64,000 nt of DNA from Lachnospiraceae bacterium (GCA_028689585.1 JAQVCW010000018.1:29771-93770), one strand, 5' to 3'. Shown: positions 16,919 through 26,190, counted from the stretch's first letter. Numbers and translations are program-made. The notes: generated by a model from the letters alone, not told the origin.

Positions 16919-17842
16919 ATGAAGAAACACAAAGGAAAGCTGGAGGCAAATACAAAATTTGCGTATCTGGTAAATCTGCCCTTGATTGTGTATCTGTGCT
17001 GTGTATTGATTTTCCCGATCTGCTGGGGAATTTACATCAGCTTTACCAACAAGACAATTGGCGGAGATGCAGATTTTGTAGGCTTGAAAAACTATGCACG
17101 GCTGCTGCATGACTCGGAATATATTCGTTCCATAGTAAATACTTTGAAATTTACCGTGATTTCTATTTTTGTAAAAATGATATTGGGAACGATTATGGCA
17201 CTGGCATTGAATGTGGAATTTAAAGGGAGAAATCTTTGCAGAGCACTGCTGATGATACCCTGGACGCTTCCGAATATCGTGGTCGTGTACAACTGGAGAT
17301 GGATTTTTAGTTCGAACGGAGGAATTGCCAATCATATTTTGAACTCACTGGGCTTCATAGATAAAAATCTGGTGTGGTTCGGAAGTGCGGGACTGGCGAT
17401 GCTGACGATCATCATAGCGAATGTATGGCGGGGAACTCCATTTTTTGGAATATCTATTCTAGCAAAGCTGCAGACCGTGCCGAACAGCTATTATGAGGCG
17501 GCTCAGATCGATGGCGCCAATGCACTGCAGAGATTCTTCTTTATTACACTGCCGGAGATTAAGGATGTTATCATTTTGTCGGCTATGATGTCCACCATAT
17601 GGACCATCAATGAATTTGAGACGGTATGGCTGCTGACGGGAGGCGGACCAAACGGTTCTACGGAAGTGATGAATGTCTACAGCTATAAAACTGCCATGCG
17701 CAGCATGATGCTGGGACGCGGAATTGCAGTATCTGTGCTGGCATTGCCGGTATTCATCATATTGATCAGCCTGCTGACAAAGAGAATGCTGCCGGAAGAA
17801 GAGGGAAGTAAAAAAGTATCAAAGAGGAGGCGGGCAAGATGA
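16919..17842 (+). CDS. Sugar ABC transporter permease (MalF-like), sialic acid locus
   Basis: A 307-residue inner-membrane permease with about six hydrophobic segments. It has the EAA loop EAAQIDGANALQRFFFITLP that contacts the ATPase. It is of the CUT1 (MalF) type. No ATPase gene is nearby; such systems in Firmicutes usually share a common ATPase (MsmK/MsmX), so its energy source is probably encoded elsewhere. Its stop overlaps the next permease start as ATGA. The substrate is inferred to be sialic acid or a sialoside from the surrounding nan genes. Confidence 0.87.
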   Translation: MKKHKGKLEANTKFAYLVNLPLIVYLCCVLIFPICWGIYISFTNKTIGGDADFVGLKNYARLLHDSEYIRSIVNTLKFTVISIFVKMILGTIMALALNVEFKGRNLCRALLMIPWTLPNIVVVYNWRWIFSSNGGIANHILNSLGFIDKNLVWFGSAGLAMLTIIIANVWRGTPFFGISILAKLQTVPNSYYEAAQIDGANALQRFFFITLPEIKDVIILSAMMSTIWTINEFETVWLLTGGGPNGSTEVMNVYSYKTAMRSMMLGRGIAVSVLALPVFIILISLLTKRMLPEEEGSKKVSKRRRAR

Positions 17843-18669
17843 AAAGTAAATTAAGAAATAAAATACTGCATCGTATTTTTATCGGGATCTGCCTGATCGC
17901 TGCGCTGGCTCCGATCTACTGGATGTTTAATACCTCTTTGAAATCAGAGGCGGAGATCTATTTCAAGACACCTACCCTATGGCCAAATAAAGTCACTCTG
18001 GAATCTTACAAGTATTTGCTGACCCAGACGAATTTCCTGAATGGTATCAAAAACTCTTTGCTCATAGCGGTTTTTGTATCTTTATTTTCAATTTTTGTGG
18101 CATATCCGGCAGCCTATGTGCTGGCCCGGCTGTTCTTTAAGGGAAAGAAGTTCTTTTCCAAGGCAGTACTGTTTACGTATCTGCTGCCCACATCGGTGCT
18201 GTATATACCACTGTATATTTTTGTTTCCAGACTGGGGCTGACGAATAATGTGCTGGGCATCATGCTGATTTATCCTACTTTCACACTTCCTTATGTGGCC
18301 TGGATCTTAATTCCGCATATTGCCAGTATTTCTACGGCATTGGAGGAGGCAGCATATATTGACGGATGTTCCAGATTTCAGACAATGTACAAAATTGTTT
18401 TTCCACTGGCACTGCCGGGGATCATATCCACCACAATTTTTGCATTTGCGATGTGCTGGGGTGAGTACCTGTATGCACTGGTAAACCTGATTTCGTCGGA
18501 AGCCCAGACATTTCCGCTGGTGCTGTCCGGACTGGTGTTTGGGGATATGCCTCCGTGGAACCAACTGATGGCAGGAGCTATCCTAGCCAGCATCCCGATC
18601 CTGATTATTTACCTGCTGGCATCCAGCTCCCTCGTGGGCGGAGCAACTGCGGGCGGAGTAAAGGAATAG
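17839..18669 (+). CDS. Sugar ABC transporter permease (MalG-like), sialic acid locus
   Basis: A 276-residue partner permease with an N-terminal PIYWMFNTSLKS motif, about six membrane segments and an EAA loop EAAYIDGCSRFQTMYKIVFP. It forms the channel with the MalF-like subunit. It is translationally coupled to that gene, with GAGGAGGCGGGCAAG upstream of the ATG. The following 156 bp before the binding-protein gene show no clear site apart from its AGAAGGAGG ribosome site. Confidence 0.88.
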   Translation: MKSKLRNKILHRIFIGICLIAALAPIYWMFNTSLKSEAEIYFKTPTLWPNKVTLESYKYLLTQTNFLNGIKNSLLIAVFVSLFSIFVAYPAAYVLARLFFKGKKFFSKAVLFTYLLPTSVLYIPLYIFVSRLGLTNNVLGIMLIYPTFTLPYVAWILIPHIASISTALEEAAYIDGCSRFQTMYKIVFPLALPGIISTTIFAFAMCWGEYLYALVNLISSEAQTFPLVLSGLVFGDMPPWNQLMAGAILASIPILIIYLLASSSLVGGATAGGVKE

Positions 18670-18825
18670 CTGTGCACAAGCTGCAGCATAATGCGTGAAA
18701 AGACATAATGAATGAAAAAACAAAGCATGAAAAAAAGGATCTTGCACTGCAAAACGCAGGTGAAAGTAAAAGAGAAGTAAAGGAACAGCAATTAAACCAT
18801 TCTATAAGGAAGAAGGAGGATTTTC

Positions 18826-20172
18826 ATGAACACAAAAAACGTAAAACGAATGACAGCAATGGCAACAGCGGCGGTGACTCTGGCAGCCACAGCATGCACC
18901 GGATTTGGTGCGGGACTGGATACTGTATCAGCAGCGAAGACCACGAGCGGGGACAAAGAAATTACCGTTTGGGTGGAAAAGGTCTTCAGTGATGATGCAA
19001 ATGCACTGATGGAAGAACGGCTGAAAGCATATCAGGAAGAAGCCGGAGTTACTGTAAATTATGAAATGGTAGGAGCATCGGACTTTGTTACCATGCTGAA
19101 TGCGACCATTGAAGCAGGCAGCAATGTGCCGGATGTGGTTTCTATGGATACCACTAAAATCCTGAATTACTATCCGAATATTCCCGCATTGGATGTATCG
19201 GATCTGGTAGATGAAATTAACACGGAACGTCCGTATTTTGAAGCCAGTTATGAAGGAACAAAAATTGACGGAGTACATTATTATGTGCCGTACTGCTCTT
19301 CCTCTGTAATGATGTTTGTCAGAAAAGATATTATGGAAAAAAACGGACTGGAAATTCCTACTACCTGGGATGAAGTTTACAGTGCTGCAGAAGCAGTATC
19401 TAATCCGGGAGAAGATTTCTACGGCCTTGGAATGGGCTGCGGCGAAAATGATGACGATGATGAAAATACTCTGCGTCAGATGATCTGGAATGCAGGCGGA
19501 TATTTAATGGATGCGGATGGCGGCATCACCTGCGAAGATGAAAAAGTGGCCGGTATTATCAGCAAATTTGCGGAACTTTATCAGGCAGAAGCGATTCCGG
19601 CGGATGCCACTACCTGGGATGCGGGCGGCAACAACAGCTCTTATCTGGCGGGCAGAACGGCGATTGTATTCAACGCACCTACCTTATATAATGCGCTGAA
19701 AGCGGATGAATACAAAGAGCTGTTTGAAAATACAGCAGTGCTGGCACCACCCACAGGTTCCGATAACGGAGTCTACATGAATTACAACAGAGGATTTTCG
19801 ATTATGAATACCTGTCAGGATGTGGATACCGCGTCCGGTTTGATCAAGTATCTGTGCGATAAGACCTGGTATGACGAATATATGGGAAGCATTGCTCCGG
19901 TATTTGCACCGCTGTTCCAGGATGAAACAGAAAATCCAAGCTGGACAGAGGATGAAGTTAATGCTCAGGTGCTCAAATATGCACAGAATGCATCAGGCTA
20001 TTATGGATATCCGGTAGCATCCATTGCCGGAAGAGCGGCAGCAGCAAAGCATTATTTTACATTCCCCGTAGGAAAGGCATTTAATCAGGTGGCATCAGGA
20101 GCTGAGTCTGTGGAAAATGCTCTGGAAAATATGAAATATGATCTGGAAGATTTTATGGATCAGGTAGGATAA
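18826..20172 (+). CDS. Extracellular solute-binding protein of the sialic acid ABC transporter
   Basis: A 448-residue secreted protein of the CUT1 solute-binding family (SBP_bac_1). It starts with a basic N-terminus and a hydrophobic stretch MTAMATAAVTLAATACTGF; a cysteine at residue 25 could be a lipoprotein anchor, though the site is not an ideal lipobox, and VSA-A near residue 36 could be a signal peptidase I site. The mature part begins ITVWVEKVFSDDANALMEER, as in carbohydrate binders. AAGGAGGATTTTC precedes the ATG. It would deliver sialic acid or a derivative to the two permeases. Confidence 0.87.
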   Translation: MNTKNVKRMTAMATAAVTLAATACTGFGAGLDTVSAAKTTSGDKEITVWVEKVFSDDANALMEERLKAYQEEAGVTVNYEMVGASDFVTMLNATIEAGSNVPDVVSMDTTKILNYYPNIPALDVSDLVDEINTERPYFEASYEGTKIDGVHYYVPYCSSSVMMFVRKDIMEKNGLEIPTTWDEVYSAAEAVSNPGEDFYGLGMGCGENDDDDENTLRQMIWNAGGYLMDADGGITCEDEKVAGIISKFAELYQAEAIPADATTWDAGGNNSSYLAGRTAIVFNAPTLYNALKADEYKELFENTAVLAPPTGSDNGVYMNYNRGFSIMNTCQDVDTASGLIKYLCDKTWYDEYMGSIAPVFAPLFQDETENPSWTEDEVNAQVLKYAQNASGYYGYPVASIAGRAAAAKHYFTFPVGKAFNQVASGAESVENALENMKYDLEDFMDQVG

Positions 20173-20211
20173 CGGATCAAAAAAAGAATTGAACAGGGAA
20201 AGGCATAAAAA

Positions 20212-21147
20212 ATGGCAGACAGAATTTGGCTGAATCTGGATCCGAAGAAGGTAGATGTTTCGGTACTGGAGAGACGGTTTAAAGAAATGAATTGTGAATT
20301 TACAGCAGAAGCTGTTCCGGGCAACGACCCGGAACAGGTTTTGCAGCACGCTTTGCAGGCGGATGTTGTGATCAGCATTCTGGAAAAATGGGATGCGGCA
20401 ATGCTGGAAAAAGTGGCGGCTAAGGTGAAGTTTATACAGAAATACGGAGCGGGGCTGGATAACATCGATCTGGATGCGGCCGAGAGACTTGGAATATCGG
20501 TGGCAAATGTGCCCGGAGGAAATTCTGCAGCGGTGGCTGAGGTGGCCCTGATGCATATTCTAAACTGCGGAAGAAGGTTTGTGCCCTGTGTCACCGGAGT
20601 GAAGCATAATATCTGGCCGGCAACGATTACCGGTACGGAGTTGGACGGCAAAACAGTGGGCGTCATGGGTTATGGCAATATTGCAAGACATCTGGTGAGA
20701 TTATTAAGTGGTTTTCAGGTGAAGGTGCTGGCATATGATGCTTTTATCCACCAGCCGCTGGAGGGGCAGAAGGTTACTTTTGTAGACAGTCCGGAAGAAC
20801 TGTTTGGACAGAGTGATATTATTTCTCTGCATATCCCCTGCAATGAAAAAACAAAAGGAAGCATCAATGAAAAATTATTTAACTGTATGAAAGATGGAGC
20901 TATTTTTGTGAACACCTGCCGCGGCGGTGTGGTGGTGGAAAAAGATCTGGTGAAGGCTCTTCAATGTGGAAAAATATTAGCTGCCGGTCTGGATGTATTG
21001 GCAGAAGAACCGCCAACGGTTAAGAACCCCCTTATGCAGATGGAAAATGTATTTATTACTTCACATATGGGCGCGGCATCTTATGAATCAGAAGAACGTT
21101 CTCAGAAAATCATGGCGGATGCAATTGAACGGTTTTTAAAGGGATAG
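20212..21147 (+). CDS. D-isomer-specific 2-hydroxyacid dehydrogenase in the nan operon
   Basis: A 311-residue NAD(P)-dependent dehydrogenase of the phosphoglycerate dehydrogenase/hydroxypyruvate reductase family. The Rossmann motif is GVMGYGNIAR, and the catalytic triad is visible as Arg in NTCRGGVV, Glu in LDVLAEEPP and His in TSHMGAAS. It stops short of the ACT domain of long SerA proteins. It lies between the binding-protein and NanA genes with short gaps (39 and 60 bp), so it is very likely co-transcribed. It is not a standard sialic acid enzyme; it could reduce the pyruvate made by NanA or a 2-keto acid, but that is only inference. Confidence 0.85.
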   Translation: MADRIWLNLDPKKVDVSVLERRFKEMNCEFTAEAVPGNDPEQVLQHALQADVVISILEKWDAAMLEKVAAKVKFIQKYGAGLDNIDLDAAERLGISVANVPGGNSAAVAEVALMHILNCGRRFVPCVTGVKHNIWPATITGTELDGKTVGVMGYGNIARHLVRLLSGFQVKVLAYDAFIHQPLEGQKVTFVDSPEELFGQSDIISLHIPCNEKTKGSINEKLFNCMKDGAIFVNTCRGGVVVEKDLVKALQCGKILAAGLDVLAEEPPTVKNPLMQMENVFITSHMGAASYESEERSQKIMADAIERFLKG

Positions 21148-21207
21148 CTGCCGGATCATTTCGTCGGCTGCAGTTAATGAAAAATCTATAGAAACGGGAG
21201 AAAAAAT

Positions 21208-22122
21208 ATGAATACAGGAAAGTATAAGGGGATTTTCCCTGCTTTTTATGCTTGTTATGATCAGGAGGGGAAAATCAGTCCCCAACGGGTCAGAACATTT
21301 ACAGAATACTTGATAAAAAAAGGCATGAAGGGAGTCTATGTCTGTGGTTCTTCCGGTGAATGCATTTACCAGAGTAAAGAAGAGCGAAAAATCACACTGG
21401 AAAATGTAATGGCGGCAGCAAAGGGTAAAATGACAGTAATTGCTCATGTGGCCTGTAATAATACACAAGACAGTATGGAATTGGCTGCACACGCGGAAAG
21501 CTTAGGGGTAGATGCGATTGCGGCAATACCGCCGATTTACTTTCATCTGCCGGATGATGCAATTGCCGGGTATTGGAATGACATTTCATCTGCAGCCCCT
21601 AATACAGATTTTATAATTTACAATATTCCGCAACTGGCGGGCACGGCGCTGACACTTCCTTTATTCCGGACTATGCTGGAAAATCCAAATGTAATTGGTG
21701 TAAAAAATTCTTCTATGCCGGTTCAGGATATTCAGATGTTTAAGGATCTGGCAGGCGAGGGACATGTAGTATTTAACGGACCGGACGAACAACTGGTCAG
21801 TGGCCTGGCAATGGGGGCAGATGGCGGTATAGGCGGGACTTATGCAGTTATGCCGGAACTGTTTCAGGCAATCTATCAGATGGTGAAGGACGGAAATCTT
21901 GCAGGGGCAAAGAAAGTCCAATATGAGGCGGATCGGATTATTTATGCCATGTGTGAGTGCAGGGGAAATCTGTATGCAGTCATGAAAGAAATTATTCGTA
22001 TGCGGGATGGCATAGATATTGGCGGAGTGAGAAGACCTCTGCCGGCACTGGTGCCGGAGGATATGCCGACGGTACAGAGATGCAGGCTCATGATTGACGA
22101 TGCGATAGCGTGCTTACCTTGA
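21208..22122 (+). CDS. nanA: N-acetylneuraminate lyase
   Basis: A 304-residue class I aldolase splitting Neu5Ac into ManNAc and pyruvate. It matches NanA rather than DapA: GSSGE at 47-51, YNIPQLAGTALT with Tyr138, Schiff-base Lys166 in VIGVKNSS, and GADGGIGGTY. GGGAGAAAAAAT precedes the ATG. It is the last gene of the transporter operon. Its 3' end (GATGCGATAGCGTGCTT) is nearly repeated 312 bp downstream, on the far side of the long-hairpin repeat element, as if duplicated when that element arrived. Confidence 0.92.
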   Translation: MNTGKYKGIFPAFYACYDQEGKISPQRVRTFTEYLIKKGMKGVYVCGSSGECIYQSKEERKITLENVMAAAKGKMTVIAHVACNNTQDSMELAAHAESLGVDAIAAIPPIYFHLPDDAIAGYWNDISSAAPNTDFIIYNIPQLAGTALTLPLFRTMLENPNVIGVKNSSMPVQDIQMFKDLAGEGHVVFNGPDEQLVSGLAMGADGGIGGTYAVMPELFQAIYQMVKDGNLAGAKKVQYEADRIIYAMCECRGNLYAVMKEIIRMRDGIDIGGVRRPLPALVPEDMPTVQRCRLMIDDAIACLP

Positions 22123-22127
22123 TGGTT

Positions 22128-22400
22128 ACAGTTTAGCCTTTTACTTGACGCACAGCTTCCGGGCGGCTGCCCCAGGTATGCAGCAGGTGCATTTGCAGAA
22201 AGCCTAAGCATCTTGGGTTCCACAAGATGTTCCATAGGAATTGGGAGTCATTTGTTTGAACCGAAGGTGAGTTATGGCTCCCAATTCCTGCTTTTGGAAC
22301 ACCTTGTGGAAGCCTTAGATGCTCTTGGCTTTCGAAACAGCACCTGCAGCATACCTGGGGCAGCCGCCCGGAAAGCGTTCTCATTTCAAGGCTGAACTGT
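22128..22400. repeat. Long-hairpin repeat element, copy A (273 bp)
   Basis: An almost complete imperfect palindrome. Outer arms CTTCCGGGCGGCTGCCCCAG and its complement, middle arms around GCATCTTGGGTTCC and GGAATTGGGAGTCAT, and a short tip near 22260-22265 fold into one long hairpin. A second copy in reverse orientation is at 62963-63291. Direct repeats GATGCGATAGCGYGCTT flank this copy at 22099-22115 and 22411-22427 (16 of 17 match). Short open frames inside are shared by both copies but have no ribosome site or start context. No transposase is present. Confidence 0.8.
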
Positions 22401-22410
22401 ACCCCTTGCT

Positions 22411-22427
22411 GATGCGATAGCGCGCTT
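22411..22427. repeat. Right flanking direct repeat of element A
   Basis: GATGCGATAGCGCGCTT repeats the 3' coding end of nanA (22099-22115) with one difference. It fits a target-site duplication or a recombination scar. Confidence 0.6.
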
Positions 22428-22431
22428 TCAC

Positions 22432-22460
22432 TTGACACAGTGTTAAAATTGTGTTATATT
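22432..22460 (+). promoter_or_regulatory. Promoter of the dipeptide transporter operon
   Basis: TTGACA at 22432-22437 (consensus) and TATATT at 22455-22460, 17-bp spacer. It lies directly after the repeat element's flank. Confidence 0.75.
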
Positions 22461-22490
22461 TTCGAAAAATACAAATGTATATGGAGCAGA

Positions 22491-22518
22491 GGCAGTTGTA
22501 GATTACGACTGCCTTTTT
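22491..22518 (+). terminator. Leader terminator (attenuator) before the dipeptide-binding protein gene
   Basis: GGCAGTTGTA and TACGACTGCC form a 10-bp stem with one G-T pair and a 3-base loop (GAT), followed by TTTTT. It ends about 50 nt after the expected transcription start, before the gene. It is a clean intrinsic terminator in a leader, so conditional antitermination is likely. Confidence 0.65.
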
Positions 22519-22556
22519 CCATATGGATGATCAGGCAGATGAAGGAGGAAATTATT

Positions 22557-24122
22557 ATGAAAAAGAAAGTACAGACAGTGCTTCTGGCGCTGGCAGTGAG
22601 TGCGGTATCCTGCACGGTGGGCTTCCCGGCTCTTGCAGAAGAGACTGCTTCTGCGGCAGCAGGAGGAAATATCGTGATTGCAGAAACCGCGGACCCGCAG
22701 AATGTCAATCCTCTGTTTGTAGTGGATCAGACCAGTTTTGATATGCAGCAGGCGCTGTACAGCCCGTTTTTTGAAATCGTGGGCGGGGAAATGTACTATG
22801 AAAATGGTCTGTGTGAAAGCGTGACGGTCAATGATGATGCCAGTGAATTTACGCTGAAGCTCAAGGACGGTCTGAAATGGCATGATGGGGAAGCAATCAC
22901 GGCAGATGATGTGGTGTTTACCATGGAAGTGCTGGTGGATGAGAGTCAGAATGTACCTTATGCTTCCTATGGATATGTGAATGATACACCGGTGACGGCG
23001 GAGAAGGTGGATGACCTGACCGTAAACCTGAAACTGGGATCTTCTTCCGCAGGCTTTCTTGGCGGACTGAGCCAGGTATACTGCATTCCAAAGCATATAT
23101 ATGAAGGCGTGGCAAATATTGGCGAAAGCGAATTGAATAACACCCCCATCGGAAGCGGCCCCTTCAAGTTTGAAGAATATAAATCCGGTGAATATTTCAA
23201 GGTAGTCCGGTTCGATGACTGGTTCAATCCGGTAAATCTGGACAGCATTACCTATAAGATCGTAAAAGATTCCAGCTCTGCAAATGCAGCTCTCGCCAGC
23301 GGAGATCTGGATGCAAGGCTGATCAGTGCGGATGACTATGCGGCAGTGAGCAGCTATGATAATGTAACTATTTACAGCTATAATTCCGGACGTGTGAATG
23401 CCATGTTCCTGAATGAGCTGAATGCCGATCTGCAGGATGTATCAGTGCGCCAGGCAATTTCCTATGCACTGAATAAAGAAGAACTTTGCCAGTTCGCATT
23501 TATTTCAGAGGATTACGCAGATCCGGCCTACTCTCTGCTGACTCCGGACACACTTTACTACACCGAACCGGAAAATCAGTACAATAATGATCCGGTCAAA
23601 GCACAGGAGCTTCTGGCGCAGGCAGGAAAGACAGACCTGTCCCTGAATCTGATGTATATTTCCACGGACAAGACCATGGAGAGCGAAGCGCTGTATATTC
23701 AGTCTTCTCTGGCGAATGTGGGCATCACCATCAATCTGCTGCCAACGGATGAATCTACCTTCAAGAACAAGACAAAGGATCCGGAATGCACCGATTACGA
23801 TCTGGTACTCAGCTTCTATACCCTGGGAGAGGAACCCAGCCTGTATGCAGATATGTGCTACAGCGAAAGCCGTTCCAACTACTCCAGAATTTCAGATGCT
23901 GATCTGGATGCACTCTGGGATAAAGCTAATATGACCGCAGACGCAGCCGAGCGGGGAGAGATCTACAGTGAGATTCAGAATAAAATCAGCGATAACATGT
24001 ATATTTATCCCATCGCTTATTCCAATGGATTTTATGCTGTAAATAAAAAGTTCGGCGGCTTTGAAGACTGTCTGCTGAAGACCATCTATTATGATTATTC
24101 TAAGATTTATCTGGCTGAGTAA
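22557..24122 (+). CDS. Peptide ABC transporter substrate-binding protein (DppA/OppA family)
   Basis: A 521-residue secreted binding protein of the SBP_bac_5 family, which delivers di- or oligopeptides or nickel to the permeases. The signal peptide runs to about residue 27 (ALA-E cleavage). Family motifs include LKLKDGLKWHDGEAITADDVVFT and RQAISYALNKEELC. I chose the ATG at 22557 preceded by GAAGGAGGAAATTATT; the frame is open 39 codons further up but runs across the leader terminator. The next genes are the cognate permeases and ATPases. Confidence 0.9.
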   Translation: MKKKVQTVLLALAVSAVSCTVGFPALAEETASAAAGGNIVIAETADPQNVNPLFVVDQTSFDMQQALYSPFFEIVGGEMYYENGLCESVTVNDDASEFTLKLKDGLKWHDGEAITADDVVFTMEVLVDESQNVPYASYGYVNDTPVTAEKVDDLTVNLKLGSSSAGFLGGLSQVYCIPKHIYEGVANIGESELNNTPIGSGPFKFEEYKSGEYFKVVRFDDWFNPVNLDSITYKIVKDSSSANAALASGDLDARLISADDYAAVSSYDNVTIYSYNSGRVNAMFLNELNADLQDVSVRQAISYALNKEELCQFAFISEDYADPAYSLLTPDTLYYTEPENQYNNDPVKAQELLAQAGKTDLSLNLMYISTDKTMESEALYIQSSLANVGITINLLPTDESTFKNKTKDPECTDYDLVLSFYTLGEEPSLYADMCYSESRSNYSRISDADLDALWDKANMTADAAERGEIYSEIQNKISDNMYIYPIAYSNGFYAVNKKFGGFEDCLLKTIYYDYSKIYLAE

Positions 24123-24196
24123 ATTTTAACTGGCAGGATGAAGCTAAATGACAGCGATCACCGTATTAAAATGAAATAAAGAAATAAATGAATGCA

Positions 24197-24258
24197 AAAA
24201 CCTGCGATTTGGACGGTACACGACGAAGGCTTGTCGAATCGTCTGGATCGCAGGTTTT
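24197..24258 (+). terminator. Stem-loop between binding-protein and permease genes
   Basis: AAAACCTGCGAT pairs with ATCGCAGGTTTT around a 38-base loop that itself pairs partly (GGACG/CGTC). A partial terminator here would let the binding protein be made in excess over the permeases. The rest of the 257-bp gap shows no gene. Confidence 0.5.
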
Positions 24259-24379
24259 GTATCGGGTACAGATAGCAAGTGCATTTGGAAAACGGGTGCC
24301 GGGAATGAACCTGAAAAATATATGCAGGACATGTGCATAAGGGCATATAGAAAATAGACAGGACAGTGGGAGGTAACAT

Positions 24380-25330
24380 GTGAAAAAAGTAGTGAATCGC
24401 CTTATTCAGTGTATTCTGACGATGTTTATCGTCTCAATTCTTTGCTTCGCCCTGACCAAGGCGGCTCCGGGGGATCCGGTTCTGACCTATGTAGAACCGA
24501 ATATGAGCGAAGAATATATTGCCAATCTCAGAGAGAGTATGGGATTGACAAAACCGTTGTATGAGCAGTATTTTATCTGGCTTGGGAAAATTCTGCAGGG
24601 GAATTTTGGAAATTCACTGATGAATAACAGGCCCGTATTGACGCAGATCATGGAGCGGCTGCCTGCTACCGTGATTCTGATGGGAACCAGCATGGTGCTT
24701 GGATTTTTAATTGCAGTGCTGCTGGGCCTGTATTCCGGAAAAAATAAAAACGGTGTGCTGGACAAGATTACCAGTCTGTTCTGCTATGTGGGTATTTCCA
24801 TTCCCACCTTCTGGTTTGGGATTATGCTGATCTATCTGCTGAGCGTAAATCTGCATCTGCTTCCCAGCATCGGAATGCATTCGGAGGGAGACCGTTCCTT
24901 TGGCGATCTAGTGCTGCATATGGTGATGCCCTGTGCGGTGCTGACCTTTGCCAATGCCTCTCAGTATATACGATATCTGCGCAGCAGCACCATCACGGAA
25001 ATGTCTTCGGACTATGTCACGGTACAGACGGCATACGGCATGAAGGATTCCGGCATTTTGTTCCATCATGTGCTGAAGAATGCCATGCTTCCCATGATTA
25101 CGGTGCTTGGAATGAGCCTGCAGTCGCTGGTATCGGGAGCAATTATTACGGAACAGGTCTTTGCCTGGCCGGGGATCGGTCAGCTGGCGGTCACCGCAGT
25201 GACTCAGTTCGATTATCCGCTGATCATGGGGATTACCATGTTTACCGCACTTCTTGTTGTGGCGGGGAATCTGCTGGCAGATGTCTTGTATGCGGTATTT
25301 GATCCAAGAATACGAAAGGGAAGCTGCTAG
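24380..25330 (+). CDS. Peptide ABC transporter permease (DppB family)
   Basis: A 316-residue permease with the DppB layout: one N-terminal helix, an outside loop with MGLTKPLYEQYFIWLGKILQGNFG, then five helices. The start codon is GTG at 24380, well placed after GGGAGGTAACAT. The conserved EQVFAWPGIGQL is near the C-terminus. It forms the membrane channel with the DppC-like protein encoded next. Confidence 0.92.
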   Translation: MKKVVNRLIQCILTMFIVSILCFALTKAAPGDPVLTYVEPNMSEEYIANLRESMGLTKPLYEQYFIWLGKILQGNFGNSLMNNRPVLTQIMERLPATVILMGTSMVLGFLIAVLLGLYSGKNKNGVLDKITSLFCYVGISIPTFWFGIMLIYLLSVNLHLLPSIGMHSEGDRSFGDLVLHMVMPCAVLTFANASQYIRYLRSSTITEMSSDYVTVQTAYGMKDSGILFHHVLKNAMLPMITVLGMSLQSLVSGAIITEQVFAWPGIGQLAVTAVTQFDYPLIMGITMFTALLVVAGNLLADVLYAVFDPRIRKGSC

Positions 25331-25345
25331 GGAGGTGCAAAAGAC

Positions 25346-26179
25346 ATGCGGGAAAATATCTGGAAAAATATAAAACTGGGATTTAAAACGAATAAACTGG
25401 CAATTGCAGGAGCCGTGATGATCCTGCTGCTGGCTCTGATATCGATTTTTGCATTTCTTTATCCGGTGGATCCAAATGCGCTGAGCGCCACGGAACGTCT
25501 GCAGCTTCCCACCACGCTGCATCCGTTTGGCACGGATGATATGGGGCGGGATTATCTGGCAAGATGTATCTATGGCGGAAGGGCATCTTTGCTGGTGGGC
25601 TTTCTGGCCATGATCTTATCTACGGTGCTGGGGATTGTGATCGGCTCCATCAGCGGTTTTGTGGGCGGCGCAGTGGATGCGGTGCTGATGCGGATCGTGG
25701 ATGCTCTGATGAGTCTGCCCACATTTTTGATCATGATTGTTATGAATGCGTATCTGAAGCCGGGCATTCAGAATATTGTACTGATTATCGGATGTCTGAC
25801 CTGGATGAACATTGCCCGGATTGTGCGGGGAGAGACGATCTCTCTGAATGAGCGGGAATACGTCATTTATGCAAAGATATCAGGACAGAAAACCACGGCA
25901 ACGATTTTGAAGCACATTCTGCCCAATATCATGCCCACGATTATCGTGGCGGCAACGATGAATATCGCGAATGCAATTCTGATGGAATCGGCACTGAGCT
26001 TTTTTGGACTGGGAATACAGCCGCCCACGGCATCCTGGGGAAGTATGCTGAGCAATTCACAGCGTTATATTCAGCAGGCGCCTTATCTTGCGCTGTTTCC
26101 GGGACTGCTGATTCTGCTTACCGTAATCAGTTTTAACTATCTGGGTGAAGTGCTGCGCAACGTATTTGAGCCGAAGTAA
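25346..26179 (+). CDS. Peptide ABC transporter permease (DppC family)
   Basis: A 277-residue permease with the DppC signature: PFGTDDMGRDYLARCIYGGRAS after the first helix, then five helices and the C-terminal ESALSFFGLGIQPPTASWGS motif. GGGAGGTGCAAAAGAC precedes the ATG. It lies 15 bp after the DppB-like gene and 11 bp before the DppD-like gene. Confidence 0.92.
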   Translation: MRENIWKNIKLGFKTNKLAIAGAVMILLLALISIFAFLYPVDPNALSATERLQLPTTLHPFGTDDMGRDYLARCIYGGRASLLVGFLAMILSTVLGIVIGSISGFVGGAVDAVLMRIVDALMSLPTFLIMIVMNAYLKPGIQNIVLIIGCLTWMNIARIVRGETISLNEREYVIYAKISGQKTTATILKHILPNIMPTIIVAATMNIANAILMESALSFFGLGIQPPTASWGSMLSNSQRYIQQAPYLALFPGLLILLTVISFNYLGEVLRNVFEPK

Positions 26180-26190
26180 AGGAGGACGAC

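Noticed and set aside
22213..22395. A 60-codon open frame inside the long-hairpin element, also present in the second copy
   Set aside because: Its conservation follows from the DNA repeat itself; it has no ribosome site and the opposite arm gives mirror-image frames.
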